A DNA stretch of 64,000 bases from Pomacea canaliculata (lineage: Eukaryota; Mollusca; Gastropoda; Architaenioglossa; Ampullariidae): the NCBI RefSeq assembly GCF_003073045.1, contig NC_037602.1:8418464-8482463 (forward strand). The letters are read 5' to 3'. Below, in pieces: positions 22,329 to 35,433 of this stretch (the stretch's first letter is position 1; each line of letters begins with the position of its first letter). Below the pieces are notes generated by a model that ran no database searches, was not told where the DNA came from, and saw only the letters and a program-made list of their open reading frames with translations. A program made the position numbers and the translations under genes.

Positions 22329-25300
22329 TTACGAAAAATAGGTGAGCACGCTTTCTTGATTTCCGCGGAGCAGCAGGGTAGGTGGGAGGTCACGTGACAG
22401 GGTATCCAGCCATGCCATGTACAGTCCAGCCGGACAAGACTTTCTAGGTACAGGAAGGGTTCTGACATGAGAAACCAAAGATTAGTTAGTATACAAGCAA
22501 CTCAGTATTTCTCCTTCTGGAAAAAGACTTCTAGATTTACTGAATACTTGCAAGAAAACCCGCATCGCCTGCAAAATGTTTCCAACTGTGATTTGAATGT
22601 TATTTATTGACCTGTCACTTCTTCTGAGTCACTGGCATACGAACTAAAAAAAAATTTAGAAAGACGAAAATAAAGATGAGAGATAAACACACTCCGCAGT
22701 AACATGCAGTAACCAAGCATAGTCTACAACCTTTTGACTCTGGAAAAATACTATTTTCTGCAAAATATAGTGAAGATCGAATAAATGATGATGATTTCAT
22801 GACAGGTGACTGAAAATCTCTCTCTCACTCTCTCACTCTCTCACTCTCTCACTCTCACTCACTCATGAGACACTATACATACACAACGATTAGAGAAGCA
22901 GCCATGGAATGCTCCAGAAGCTTTTCCCTTATTTTCAGCTCCATGAAGATCTGTACAAGAAAAAAGTTGTTTTTAAATTTAGTACACTTTCTATTAGAAT
23001 GTCTCACAGTAACGATTACAAGGCAATATATGATAATAATCTTTAAATATTTTATCTGTATAAGATTTCACTTTTTCATCTTAACGTTTCTCTGTTTTAG
23101 CTGTAATTCCACTATCGTAAACATGACAAATACTATAATTTTAATCATTTTGTAATGAACTAATTTTTAAAAAATCCTTAATTGCATTCTGACCGATTTG
23201 TTTAATAGTATTTGTTATGACTTCAAACATTTTGCTTCTTGTAGGTAATTTTGTCGAACATTCACACACATTAGCTGACTTACATCTGTCAACTTTTGAT
23301 GTTTTCTCTGACCAGACATCATATCTTTTGCCCACCGCCCACCCGATCCACCCACACTAGCTGTGCTAATTGCTAACACACAATTAGTTCAGTCACTAGT
23401 ACATCTCAGAAGCCTCTTGTCTATTTTTTTACAAGACCTTTTCTTTTCTCGTGGCCAGGTCAGAGTCCGATATCTTCCATGGATATTCAGTTTGACTTTC
23501 ACCTTTCTTCAGCCGCCATTGTTTGACAAGATTTGCGAATTCTTTACAGCTAGAAGAAAAAATATTTAACATCTTAACGTCGACATAGGCATGATGACCA
23601 GGTGAACTTGTTTTTGAATCGAGAGTTCAAAGACATGGGGCCGAAGTGTTTGTTATGAGAGAAAAACGAAGAGGAAAACAAATAAAAAACAAAAACTTAA
23701 GAAATAAGGAGAAAATAAAATGAACAAAGAAAAAAAAAAAAAAAAAAAAAAAGAAAAAAATGAAAGATGTAAAGAAAGAAGAATAAACAACAAAAATTGA
23801 GAAAGAGGGAAAATAAAATACAAGTAATAAAAACATTTGTTAAATAAAAAAGCAAAGAAAAAGAATAAAGGAAAGAAAAATAAGAATGCACACAAATGAA
23901 AGGTCAAATAAGTGGGCACAGTGCCTGCGAGTAGACCTACACCTACACACTTGCTTACCTGTCACTCTTTCATTTACACTCGCGAGCATTGTTACACTTT
24001 TTCTTTCTCTCTCTCTCTCCTTCAACAAACTCTATGGCTTGCACTCACACAAAGAATTATCAAGAAAATAAGAGAGAAAATGTCCAAGTAAACAGACGAT
24101 GTCTGCCAAATAAAAGATCGCGGTTTGCGATGTGAAAGGATTTTTAGTCCCCACCACTTAATTACCTGCTTCTTGTCGGCCTTCTTTTAATATCTGGAAC
24201 CACTGTAATTTCAGAGTAGTCGATCCTGAATTTTCTCAGCAAAGCTGCCATGCTGAATGCAATACAAATAGTCATCATCACTCCATCGTTACATCCATTG
24301 AAAATAACACTGGAAGACTAGAATAACGACATTTCTGGTAAAATAATTAGAGACTGGCGAATTAATCAGTTGATTTCTTAATCAAAACTATAAGGGATTC
24401 GAAGAAAAAAAATAATTAAACCATTGAAGTGTTTGTTGTGTCGTCTGCAGACCAGTTTACTTAGATCAAGTGCAATGTCATTTATAAATGCACTGCTTTA
24501 GCTATACTCGTCCCGGATACGATGTAACATCTTCCCATCCTAATTTTTTAAACTATAAATAACATGACAGTTAACCTTTCGTAGTCTGCATCTGCATCCG
24601 CTTTCTTAGTGCCAGCGCAGAACACCCGCAGCTTGCAGTTCCGCCATTTTTTTCTCGTCGTCAGGATGTGAGGCACGAGCAGCCCCAGACCTGCACATAG
24701 ACACACAGACCACAAACATGCTTTTCTTCCTCTAAAAGTTGGTCTTAACAACAGTTTTCTTCCACCTTAACACCAGTAAGATGCGAGATTTTAACTGTGA
24801 AGTAAGCTGCAAACAATACATTCCAATAAACCAGCAAGGGTTAATTATTCTGCTCTAGTATAAAACTATTTTTGATATACCAAAGATAAGAATCTTTTAG
24901 CAAATTTCGATGACACTAAGAAAATAAGAAGTAAGCAAAGAAGTATCATCACCTCCGTCATCAAAGAGCCACCAGACATCGATGGTCCCCGTCTGTTTGT
25001 TCCGGAATCTGTCGATGGAGGAGAACCCCTCTGGAAGCACACTGATGGTCGAACGTCTGGACTTTTTTGTACTAGGTTTCCATTTAGCTGAGTGACCTGT
25101 GCCACATCCAACTTTGTTTACTATTTTATGTGTGAATCCATTGCATTCGCATTTTCTTACTTTAATTAACTACACAGTTTAATTCATTTACTAAAGGTTC
25201 TTTCACACCAGCAGTTGTTAACTTATCATCAACCTTATCCTTGTGTTGGATACCGCCTGTTACCTGCATTTATACTTTATTATTATTTTTTCTATATTGG

Positions 25301-27528
25301 AATAATTCTTAGTAAGATATGAGAGTATTTGGGTATTGAGATGCTCAAAAGTCACACATCAAAGTAATATCTTAACATATTGTCTAATTTAGAATGTCTT
25401 TTTATTTCTTGAAGATTATAACAACCGCACATGAGTTTAGATATTTTTTAAGAGCTTTTGTGTCAACTTTTTATCTACAAATTGTCCAGATATTTTTGAT
25501 ACACACCACTAGGCTCATCCGCAGACACCATGTAGTCCTCCGTCTCCAGGTAAGCTTTGTTGACGTAGCCCTGGCGATCTATGAACTTCAGTGAGCTCAC
25601 AGCCAGCGGCGATCCCGAGTTTCTCGTCCCTGCCTCCGACTTGGTTGAACACTTGGTGGGAGGGTCTTTGTTGCTCCTGACACTGCTGTCACTATCGTCA
25701 GACTCATCTGCATGCCACATCAAATGACATTTAACAATCCTCGTGTTTTCCATGAGTAAACAATTGTTTACGATGAGAGATGATACTACCAGGCAAAGAA
25801 CAGGAGTTAGTGAGGTGCATAAATACATTCACCAGCCAAATAGAATCAATATGGAACATACTACAAACAATGTCTAACAAGAAATTTGATGTTCTTCAGC
25901 TCAGATTACTGTACATAAACTCAAACAAGTCTCACTTTCATCAGAACTGTCAGTGTCAATGTCCAGATGCCCTATAACCGAATCCTCAGGATCCTCTGAC
26001 TCGCATGTGCTCACTTTGTGAGTGTCGAGTCCGCCTGGAAGACGAAGTACAGCAACACCATATCCGAGGTCGAAGGCGTCACTGTTGAAAATAAAATGTA
26101 GTAACATACAATCAAATATAGAATGGGGGGGGGGGGTAAATGTTACACAAATAGCACTTCATTAAGATGGAGATCATGGTTTATCTTGGAATGTCGGGCT
26201 TATCAACATGAATGATCGGGAAGAGAATCCTGAACATCTCCACTCTTCCATCTTCTGTTTTCTGTGCTATCATCCACTAACCCCGGGGATCTGTGTATCT
26301 CTTCTTTGACACGAAAACTCTGATCAACAAACAATTAATAGCATCTCTCTTACTCCTCCTCAACCAGTTCCTCGAGAATAATTAAGAACTCACAGAATAA
26401 TTCCAACATAATTGTGCACGTCCTCCTGATCCACGGTCTGCCAGTCGTTCTTGAAACCCAGCATCAACGTGTTTGGCCGCAGCTTGCCCAGGCCTTGTGA
26501 CTGCACAAGTAATTTGAGAAACAAAATAATTTTCAAAACTATCACTGTGCTTTGTGCTAATAATACTCCAGTTTTATCTAAGTACCAAATGCTTCAGTGA
26601 CCAAAATAGCTGACCATATAAGGTACTCATAGATATAATTCAAACAGAATTTTATAAACCCTTAAATGACATAAACCCTTGTATTTTCCGGATATGCTTC
26701 AAACAATGTAGGTAAATATACATATTTCTTGTTGGTGTAGTTAAAATAGAGTGCATGATGCGTGTTTGTGTTACTGATCACGTAGTTACAGCAAAACATC
26801 GAAGACGAGGGGAGGCTACTCACCTGCATCAGAACCTCCATCCCCTGACGCACGGTGGGCGCAGCGACGCTGGTGTAGAAGGCGCTGACGTGGCGATGAC
26901 GGAACCAACGATAGATCGTCGTCGAGCGAAGGCGGTGTACATGGTCCATCATCGTGCCCTGACATACAATACAACAACTGCAGATGTCATCCCCGATCGT
27001 AGTGATCTCCCTTAGGAGTGGCTTATAGCTTGCTAACCGTAAATTTTATTGTTACAGTTATCTACTTTTCTACCTTAGATTCCCGAATCTTCGGAATGCT
27101 TACCTGTAATACCTGTGCACAAATGAAAAGGCTTTGACGTTTTGTGATTGAATATGCCAAGTCCACCAAAGCAGGTCTGTTCCGAGGACAGCCAGTCAGC
27201 GCAAGAATCTGTGGACTAAAAGGAATCCGACTGAATCGCACCTGTACATGCGCGCACTTTTTATTTTATTTTTTTCATTAATTTCCATACACACACATAG
27301 GGATGTACGTTTCTGGATTGTCTTGCATACTCTCATTAGCACTCATACAAAGACTCCCTAATCACACAAACCTTCCTATGTCTTACCTGTAAAATAACAG
27401 GTGTACATGGACAGAGGGAGGCTCTTACCGGAAGTTCTTGACGTGGTCGCCGACGTTGAGCAGTTTCAATGTGGCCTTCAAGGCGTCGTTGTAGACGCGG
27501 GCTTGTCTGGAGGACCCCCAGTTCACAT
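22329..27528 (-). CDS. SLC12A: Gene B exons 12-23: cytosolic C-terminal domain
   Basis: Same order as in gene [118 protein letters not shown] and [12 protein letters not shown] then TAA. Linker exons 16-18 are 146, 201 and 144 nt, shorter than in A and of unrelated sequence except for the ends. Exon 13 ends CAQVLQ where A has CGHVFV, so the otherwise conserved CGH is changed. Confidence 0.92.
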
Positions 27529-30500
27529 CTGGAAACAAATAACACAAACAGCTCCAGTTAAGACTTAATCATGATTTCAGAAATACAGCATGTCAATGAA
27601 ACAAAACAAGAAAAGTATTGTCCATTTGAATTTGGGTCTCGGAAAAATCTTTGACCTCTAACCTGGCTTGCGGTGTCTGATGTAAAAGTACAGAGCGCCG
27701 ACGACGATGACTGTTGCAAGAGCCGCCCACCACTTGAGGAAAAACATGATGACAAGGCACAGCAAGGCTCCCAGCAAACTCACCCACTTATTGAAAAAGC
27801 GAAAGGACGGACGAAACCCTGCAAGAGAACAAATAAATGTCTAAGATCCTGGATTCTGATCCTTATTCAATAGGGAAGTGTGACAGGTCCTGGCCACTGT
27901 CGCTGTCTGTACAAAAGGGAGTGGGCAAGATCCTAGCTTTTAAAGTTATGTGTTTGTACAATAGAAAAAAATTATTTAAAATACTGCATTAGAAGAGAGC
28001 AAAGGTTAAAAGATAATTCAAAGAACAAACCGAGTTCTATTTACTTTTATTTCACTTGTCTCTCACTCCAGTGAGCACCTTCAGTATCAACAGTGCCACA
28101 ATGATTTACATTACAGGTTTTCAAACTCTCATATAGTATAAAGTATATGTAGGGATTTATTTCAGATTTATTTCGGTCAAAAATTACTTTAAAATTTTCA
28201 GTAAAACTTGACAAGAAGAACAAAAGTTACCTGGAGACTTGACGAAGGCAGCGTCGAAGCAGGCGAAGTTAATGAGGGCATAGGACATCAGAAAGAAGTT
28301 TGATATTATTGGGGCTATCAAGTCCAGTGATCCTGATTACAAGAAAGAAACCAATAAAATACATTTAAATGTTTTTAACACCATTTCCGCACTAACAAGT
28401 GGAGACCGAATTTCTAACTTAGACAAAATTTAACGTTAACATTAAAAAAAAAATTTTTAAGGAAAATCGGGAATAACAATTATTTTCTGAAAAAATGGGA
28501 TAAGATTAAAATAGAGAAAGAATAAAATAATTATAGCGGTAATGAGAATGAAATCTCAACCGCAGAAAATACTCGATTCATTCCAAAGACCATGAAGTGA
28601 TAAAAAAAGACAAAAAGAACAAAAATATTTATATGAGTTTGAACATACTAAGCTTTATTATCGTCAACACGTAAGTGAAAGCCATTACCAATACAAGTAA
28701 CACCGACGGCGATGACGAATGTTAAGATGTAACCCAGTCTTGGCTCTTCGTTTTTCCCATAACCCTTCGCAAACAGTCCAATGAGAGGGAAAATTTTATC
28801 TTTGGCCAAAGCCTGAAAACCAGAGATCAGGAATAAAGAAATACATAGTGTTGTCTCCACCAGCAATAATAACAATAGAAAACACACACACACACACATT
28901 TGCTCACGTAGAAAGCACACAGAAGATGACCGGCATAGAAATTGAAGAAACGGAAACATTCGAAGAGGAGCAAAAATAAAATACGATGGATATCTAGAAA
29001 ATTCAAGCAAAGAAGAGAGAATATTTTAGGGAATAAAGTTAATTCTCCTGTGACAATACAGAAAGAGACAAGACGAAAAAAAAAAATAAAAAAATTTTAA
29101 CTCCTTTGTAACACTTTAGGCGCGATAATAATATTCGAAAAATACTGGATCCAAAAGAAAACATGTAACCCACCTGTAACACCTTCGGTGCGCTGACAAG
29201 ACAAGCAAGACCAGAGGAGAGAGTAGCTGAGAAAATACCGGCGTATATCAGCGGCGGAAACCCAGATGCCAAGCCCATTATCTGAAATAGTCATTGCTGA
29301 TGCTATTTACAGAAAATTTTGAGATAAATAGCGATGGATATATAGATTGTGTTAATTACAAACAAACAAAAAACTGGAGAAAAGTATTCACCGCATGTGA
29401 GTTCTGAAGTCCATATTTGCATGTTTCGTTTCCACAATTCCGAATCTCATCCAGACCTAGGGTCACGTTGGTGGCGACAACCCCGATGCCCACGGCGTCT
29501 CTCAGCATGCAACCGCCGCAGGTCCACACGATGGCCAGGTACACTATTGTCGTCAGCAAGATGGCGAGGAAGGTGCCCCGAGGAATCGCAATGGACGGAT
29601 TCTGAAGTAAAAATGAAACTTTATGGCCAAAAGGGATTGTGTGAGAATTTCTAAACCTTTGGTGTGTCTTAGGGCTAAATATTCCTGTGCAGACATTATC
29701 CCGGCTACTATCAATCGCATGCTTGAATGTGTGGAATGAAGAACTCGAAAAACAAATATAAATCATGTATGTAAATCCTGGAAGTTGTAAGACAATTTGA
29801 TAATGTTGAAAGACAGTGAAGGATACTGTGATAGTTAGGTTCTCTCTCACATAGATAAAGAGCTGAGAATGTTCAAACTACAGCTTACTTTCAAGTCACC
29901 GGAAATGTTGGCTCCTGCAAGAATACCAGTGGCTGACGGGAAAAAGATGGCGAAGACTTTGAAAAAGTCGTAATCAATGTCGTTCGCTGCCCTAAAATCT
30001 GGCCCAAAATTTTCCTGAAAGATCGATCCTGGAGAAGAAAATTACAGAGTATAAAATTATAGTCTCTACAATCCATTCCCTTTCATAAATATTTTGAAAG
30101 CTGAATGAATACAACTGATCATTTCATTAATTATAGGTTATGTAAATGCAGTGATATATGTAATTAGTATGCAATCATAATTATCATAATAGAAGCACAG
30201 GTCATTCAGTCACATAAGCCAAGAGCTCGATGGCCGACCGGACAGACTTTCTTTCAATATTTTCCCATCGTCTATCTAAACCCAAGTTCGCGAAGTCTCT
30301 TCAAATGTGAACCTCATTAATATCTGCAATCAAGTCATATTTTTTTTGAAACCTTGAATTTATCTTGCTTACCTTGATAACCGACAAAGCCTTCTCGTCG
30401 CTTTTCTTCAGACGGAGGAATGAACGTTCCGATGAAATAGTTGAGGAGGGAGACAATGAGAAGAACAAGAAGTAAGATCTGCGCTTTGCTCTCGAAGTCC

Positions 30501-33500
30501 AGGCCAACCATCACGACACACAGCAGCATCACTATGGTACCGCATCCGATGAGTCTCACATCATTCAGTGGGTCACCAGTGATTGGAAGACCGTTATCCT
30601 GCACGTGACACGATCTTCATGAATTCAGTTTTATTTTTAATATTGAACATGGGTAGTCTTTTAAAAAGAGGGGTTGGCAAAGTATTGCCTTGTGACCTTT
30701 AAATGTGTCTAGGGCGATAGTAAGCTATTGTTTTTATTTTATGTAAATAGTTACAGTCTGGTGCACGAAAAATTTCGCTGACATTGAATGGAAGGCTTTA
30801 ATGTTTTCTTGTTGTTTTCTATTTATCAGTAACTCACATTGATGAGATCTCGCAAAGTCTCGGCAAACCCGACTATGTGCATGGCAACAGCGACTGCGTT
30901 GGCTAAGGTGAAGATCGCTCCTAGGGCGCCACCAAACTCCGGCCCCAGACTGCGGGAGGTCAGGTAGTAAGCGCCACCTGCAACATAACGACCTCTTTAG
31001 GCAAAGTGTACAGAACCTTGTTATGTGGCAGTGTTGTACTGTGCAGGTGGAAAAGTAAATATGGAATATGTCTTGTCCTTTCTGGTAGAGTGCAGTGAGG
31101 AGGGGATGTGGAGGTTGTGTGGATGTGTGTGAATCGCTCTGTATGTTCGCTTGCAGGGAGGATGTCACTACCTCCATGAACCTCGCCGTTGGTGCAGATG
31201 GCTGACATGGACATGGCCGACACAACCGTCACCAGAGAGGAACTCAAGATGATAACGGAAGCGAGACCAATCCCAGCCTGCCCTGTGATCCACGTCATGC
31301 GCAGAAACAGCATCACGCCAAAGATGTTGAGTAGACACCGGATCTGTCGGGAGCATGACACATGATTAAAAAAAAAATTGGGGGGATCAGTGTTTTAAGC
31401 CGAGCCAGCAACTAAGGTTATATCACGGCAAGGAAGCTAGCCCTGTAAACAGATGTCACAAGCAGAGAAAAAATAACAGTGTGCCCGAGACAAGAGCTGA
31501 ACCCAGGACAGCCAAACCTCACTGTATTAGTGACAGGCGCTACCCCTTGCGCAACCAGACCGCCCCGATAACAACATGAAATAAAGAAAAGGTTAAAAAA
31601 GGGCTAGACAAATAAAGAAACAAACAAAAAATAATAGAAGAAATAAAAAGAGAATGGCATGCCAAAAGGGAAACAAAGAGAATAAACAAGAGGAAAGAAA
31701 CGGAAACATACAAAAGAAAAGAAATAAACAAACACAAAGAGCAAAAAAAAAAAAAAAAAAGAAAAGAAAGAAAGAAATAACCAAAGAGGAAGTAGTGGTG
31801 CTGACATTTCCTCAGAGTCCTTCATGGGGTAAAAAGCAAGAAATGAAGAAATTTCTTTTACCAACACCCCTACGATCCATCCAAACTTTTGCCCTTTGGG
31901 TTCATCTTTCTTCTCCTCTTCCGCAGTCTTTCCATCTTCCACAGTGATGGTGTCAAGGTTCGAGACACCGGAAAAGGACAATCGATAATCCTTGAAAAAA
32001 ATAGGGTAAAAAATCAAAAATGCAGTGCGCATAAAAACTGAAAACATCTGTTACATTTTTCTCTCACTCTCTACGTCTGTATATTATAGATTCTATGCGA
32101 CTATGATGGACACACTGTGTGTGTTACAAAGGTCAGAGGTTATCAACTTGACCAGCGTGTAAGTGGGTTAGTGGCTCGATATGAATTCCTCGTCTGACTA
32201 ATCTAGTAATTGTACTTTTCTAGGTAGATGTGGACATCAAGTTCTATTCCAATGTTCACCAGGGAATTTATTTATAAAGCGAGGGTAAGTTGTTGTCCTG
32301 GAACAAAATAGGGGCAATAAAAGACATTTTTGTTTTCGCAGTTACGACGCACTGTCCAGATCCCCTGGATGTTGTTTTATGTTATTTTACCCAAGGGCAT
32401 CTTTGTCACGGGTGTCTTAGGAGCGAACTAACATCCGGAAAGTCTTTACACCTCTTTCTAAGTACGGAAACAAAACGATTGGCCTTAGTTTCCACGTTTT
32501 CCTCCCAGGAGGACAACCTACCCTCGGTGCATAAATGCAGCAATTAAAGTGTTAAGTTACCGAGTAAAGCTTTCACAGGTTTTTTAAACTTTGTTTGCTT
32601 ACTTTTTTAATTGTTTGTTAAATCCCAGATGGTTCGACAGTTCATAGCATGCAACCAGATACTACAGGATATAATTAATTTATGCTTCTTCCCGTCTTCT
32701 TTCTTGAAAGAATAAACGCGTTTAACATTGTAGGTGCTAGGGTATTGATATTTTGTCAACAAGCAGCTGGGATATTGTTTTCAGACAGATGGAACGCTTG
32801 CTTGAAGAATCGTAAGCATATGACTAGGTTTAAGCCAGAAAATCATATTCAAAAAGTATGGAAAAGGGAGGTAAGTGACTCCGATCTCCCTCCCTCCCAC
32901 TTCGCTCCCCATATACAGGTTAACAAACACGGGCAGAGGACACTGATCTCACTAACAGACATGGTTATATTGTCAATACAGCCAATGAAAGCTGGAATTG
33001 TATATCCTTAAACAGTTCTGATGAATTCTTAGTTCTTGAGAACGGAAGTACGGGTGTCTTACTCAGATCTTGGGAAAATAATATCTCTCCCCTCCTTTTT
33101 CTCTTTTCTCTCTCTCCTTTTATGTTTTCTCTCTCTCTCCCTCTTTTTCTTTTTCTTTTTCTTTTTAACTCCTTCTTCCTCTTTCTCTCTCCTGTTCTCG
33201 TTATTTGAAGAAAACAAGTTAAGCACGCTTGTTGACTTTCAAAACCGAATGTCACTGGTGAACGAGGTAGACAGTCCGATGACAATGGTCAGATCCTGCT
33301 GTATTCAACTCCTTCCGGATTCCCAGTTTTTCTTTTATTAAGAATGTTTAGCTCGTTTCATTCACCTTGTAAAGCGAATTTTCCTTTCTCATGTTACAAA
33401 ACATTGCCCAAGGAAGCCTGGCTTATTTCTCTTGACTGTTGCAAGTTTGTGTATAAACAATTCGGTTTTCGTATTGCGTATAAGCTTTGATGTCTATATT

Positions 33501-34320
33501 CCTGGTTTCCTTTATGAATAATTGTGGGTAGGTTACTGTCAGAATGCAGAATACTTTGGTCTGCCATGTGTCGGTCTGTAGGAATAAGTATAGCTGTCTC
33601 TGAATTGACTAAAAAAAAAAAAGAAATCGAAAGATATATTTGTTCAGTATACTCATCTACGGTTTAATTAAATAAATTACAAAAATATTATTCGAACTAT
33701 AAACCATTTGAGCAAACTTTCCTAATAAAAACGCATCAATAAAGGTTGGAAAGCTTAGTTTAAGAACCATGGATCATAAAACCCTGGTACAAACTGGATT
33801 TTCTTTATTCCAAGCTCCGACTGTCAGAAATGTGATATTCTCGACGAATGCATTTAAGTTAAGTAAAAGATGACAGAAGTTCAGATTCACATAGAAAGAA
33901 GTGGCAGCACTTCCAGTTTTTATTATTGGTGTGTTGATCATGTTTTGAACAATCTGTTGAATATAGTGAGCAGCATGAGAAGCGGAGAAAACACATGATT
34001 TGTAGTAGCAGGGATGAATACGGTTCATATCAGCGATCGAACACATTTTAGTTCTCTACCATCACATTAAGTATTCGCACCGGTCTTAACACAAAGTGTA
34101 TTCATATTCATATTTTTTTATGTAACCACTTTGTGTTTTCGTTTGCGAATTATATAAGAACACATTAAATTGATTAATTGGCTTTGTACTTATCATGAAC
34201 TGCTACGAAGGATTGCAGTTTGAGGTATGTTTTCGTGGTTTCGTACCTTTTCACCGTCGGGAGATTGAAAGCAGTTCAAGACTTCTGACAACTGACGAAA
34301 TGGCGAGCGAGAAACACACA

Positions 34321-34355
<35 letters not shown>

Positions 34356-35212
34356 TCTTTTTCACACACACACGAGACACTTACCAGCTCTTCCCTAAGT
34401 TCATGCATGGTCGGCCGTCTGGTCTTCAGGCGGTCCAGGCCGTCCACTGGTAGCTGGTAGTGGTCCTCATGCGGCTGAGATTCCAGTGGATCCCAGAAAG
34501 TGATGTCAGAGTACACACTGCTGTTCGTGAGCAAAGACAAGCGGGACAAACATGACCTCATGCCATATACACTGCTGACGTCATCTGGCTGCTGCCCGAG
34601 TCGAGGCGTGACGTATCCTGACGTCGGCTCTTCAGACCGCGTCTCCGTCTCCCTCATGCTGTCGTCACCGGATGATCGTTCCAGCGGCGGTGCCGACAAG
34701 CAAGACTTAACCTGCTCATCGCTGGAAATGACGAAGATCTGGATTGGTGGAGAGCCGTGGACATCTGGTGAGCTGCGTTCACACCCTCCGCCATCGTTGG
34801 GCGCTTCGTCTTCATGATGAAAGCAGCCATTATTTCTTCCACAGGTGGGAACTGAGACCTCATCAGGGAGCAGCAGACCTTCTACACTCACGACCATGTC
34901 ATCGTTCATGTCAGACCCATCTCTGTTGCAATTTTTGGATCCTGGCGAGCAGCCTGATGATGCCTTATCCTCCAGTTGCTCTAAGCCATCCAGTAGTCCG
35001 GCTACATCCAAATCATGTGTTTTGTTTGTCTGACATGGGTAGCTCACATTTGCATAATCTCTGTAACTTTCGCTAAACTCGTTTGCATCTTTTGCAGAAG
35101 TGTTTTCATATAGGGACTCTCCTGTGACTTTACTTGCAAAGTCTGTTTTCACTTCTGTGTTACCTATGTCCTTCTCCGCAGCCTCTCGAGTTTTGCCTGC
35201 TTCGGATGTCAT
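22329..35212 (-). CDS. SLC12A: SLC12 gene B: Na-(K)-Cl cotransporter, NCC/NKCC branch
   Basis: Second tandem copy. Coding exons 1 to 23: 34385-35212, 31862-31990, 31172-31343, 30838-30977, 30373-30598, 29889-30028, 29392-29601, 29174-29281, 28689-28812, 28231-28332, 27663-27818, 27429-27528, 27104-27215, 26824-26958, 26394-26500, 25936-26081, 25507-25707, 24953-25096, 24576-24690, 24166-24252, 23438-23549, 22883-22950, 22329-22461. GT/AG at every junction and consistent phase; total 3795 nt, 1264 residues plus TAA. The start is the first ATG of the open first exon ([15 protein letters not shown]). No internal stop or frameshift is visible, so it looks functional. It lies 5.3 kb upstream of gene A's start and 10 kb downstream of gene C's stop. 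An extra terminal exon sits past its 3' end at 19516-19648. Confidence 0.93.
22817..22863 (+). repeat. CT/CACTCT microsatellite
   Basis: CTCTCTCA-type repeat 20 bp downstream of the gene B exon 22 donor, inside intron 22. Confidence 0.85.
23730..23757 (+). repeat. Poly(A) tract
   Basis: About 24 consecutive A in an A-rich 200-bp stretch in gene B intron 21; poly(T) relative to the transcript. Possibly a retroelement tail, but no body is recognisable. Confidence 0.7.
27663..31990 (-). CDS. SLC12A: Gene B exons 2-11: transport domain
   Basis: TM1-2: [22 protein letters not shown]3: [19 protein letters not shown], then [13 protein letters not shown], with His at the NKCC Tyr position. TM4-5 ends at [18 protein letters not shown]6: [20 protein letters not shown]7 is followed by a glycosylatable loop (sequons [21 protein letters not shown]). 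TM8: [20 protein letters not shown], with the sodium-site Ser-Ser. TM9-10: [20 protein letters not shown] and [20 protein letters not shown]11-12 sit in exon 11 with [15 protein letters not shown]. Exon sizes equal those of A except exons 2 and 7. Intron 2 (31344-31861) contains a SINE. Confidence 0.93.
31400..31566 (-). mobile_element. tRNA-derived SINE, copy 1
   Basis: Minus-strand order: a tRNA-like head starting GGGGCGGTCTGG, a box-A-like TGGTTGCGCAAGG, a box-B-like GGTTCAGCTC, then a body ending in GTGATATAACCTTAGTTGC and GCTTAAAACACTGA. The body block and the head share extended similarity with 53040-53245, so two family members are present. The TTAGTTGC body resembles SINEs common in molluscs (from memory). 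It lies in gene B intron 2, in the same orientation as the gene. Confidence 0.75.
32964..33345. repeat. Dispersed repeat of unknown family, copy 1
   Basis: Shares collinear blocks with 36603-36995: TTATATTGTCAA, CAGCCAATG, AGCTGGAATT, TATATCCTTAAACA at the start; a CT-rich centre; then CTCGTTATTTG, GAAAACAAGTT, CTTGTTGAC and TGTATTCAACT at the end. Direct orientation, 3.6 kb apart. No coding capacity or terminal repeats seen. Copy 1 is inside gene B intron 1 and copy 2 is upstream of gene B. Confidence 0.65.
34319..34378 (+). repeat. CT/CA dinucleotide tract beside the gene B exon 1 donor
   Basis: CTCTCT then CACACA repeats filling intron positions about 7-66 after the exon 1 donor (GA/GT-rich on the transcribed strand). 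Confidence 0.9.
34385..35212 (-). CDS. SLC12A: Gene B exon 1: regulatory N-terminus
   Basis: Encodes 276 hydrophilic residues, little more than half of gene A's, rich in Ser/Asp/Glu. Near the end, [19 protein letters not shown] is followed by [12 protein letters not shown], the same conserved block as in A and C. No RFxV/I docking motif is visible. The donor GTAAGTG lies at 34384, and a CT/CA dinucleotide tract (34319-34378) begins 6 nt inside the intron. Confidence 0.88.
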
Positions 35213-35426
35213 CTTAGGTCGGGTTGGTTTATCTTTATTGTTCGCCTACAAGAACAGTCCAAGACCTGCAACACAAAACGTCAGTCATCTGTATGTCTCT
35301 TCCATAAACAGCGCCACCTGCCTTTAGTTTCTGGTGATGTGTGTTTTCAGCAATCCTCTCAACAAGAAAATCAGCGATCCAAATGATATCTATTTCAAGC
35401 ACCTGTCCAAAAGAACCAAAATGTGT

Positions 35427-35433
35427 TTATATA
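35427..35433 (-). promoter_or_regulatory. TATA box of gene B
   Basis: Minus-strand CTATATAAACAC is 215 bp upstream of the gene B start codon, comparable to gene A's spacing of 270 bp. Confidence 0.45.

Noticed and set aside
23627..23919. Phe/Leu-rich predicted proteins
   Set aside because: Products of an A-rich tract on the opposite strand.
31490..31566. A functional tRNA gene
   Set aside because: Box A and B-like motifs are present, but no cloverleaf with a proper acceptor stem can be drawn, and the sequence continues into a SINE body shared with a second copy.
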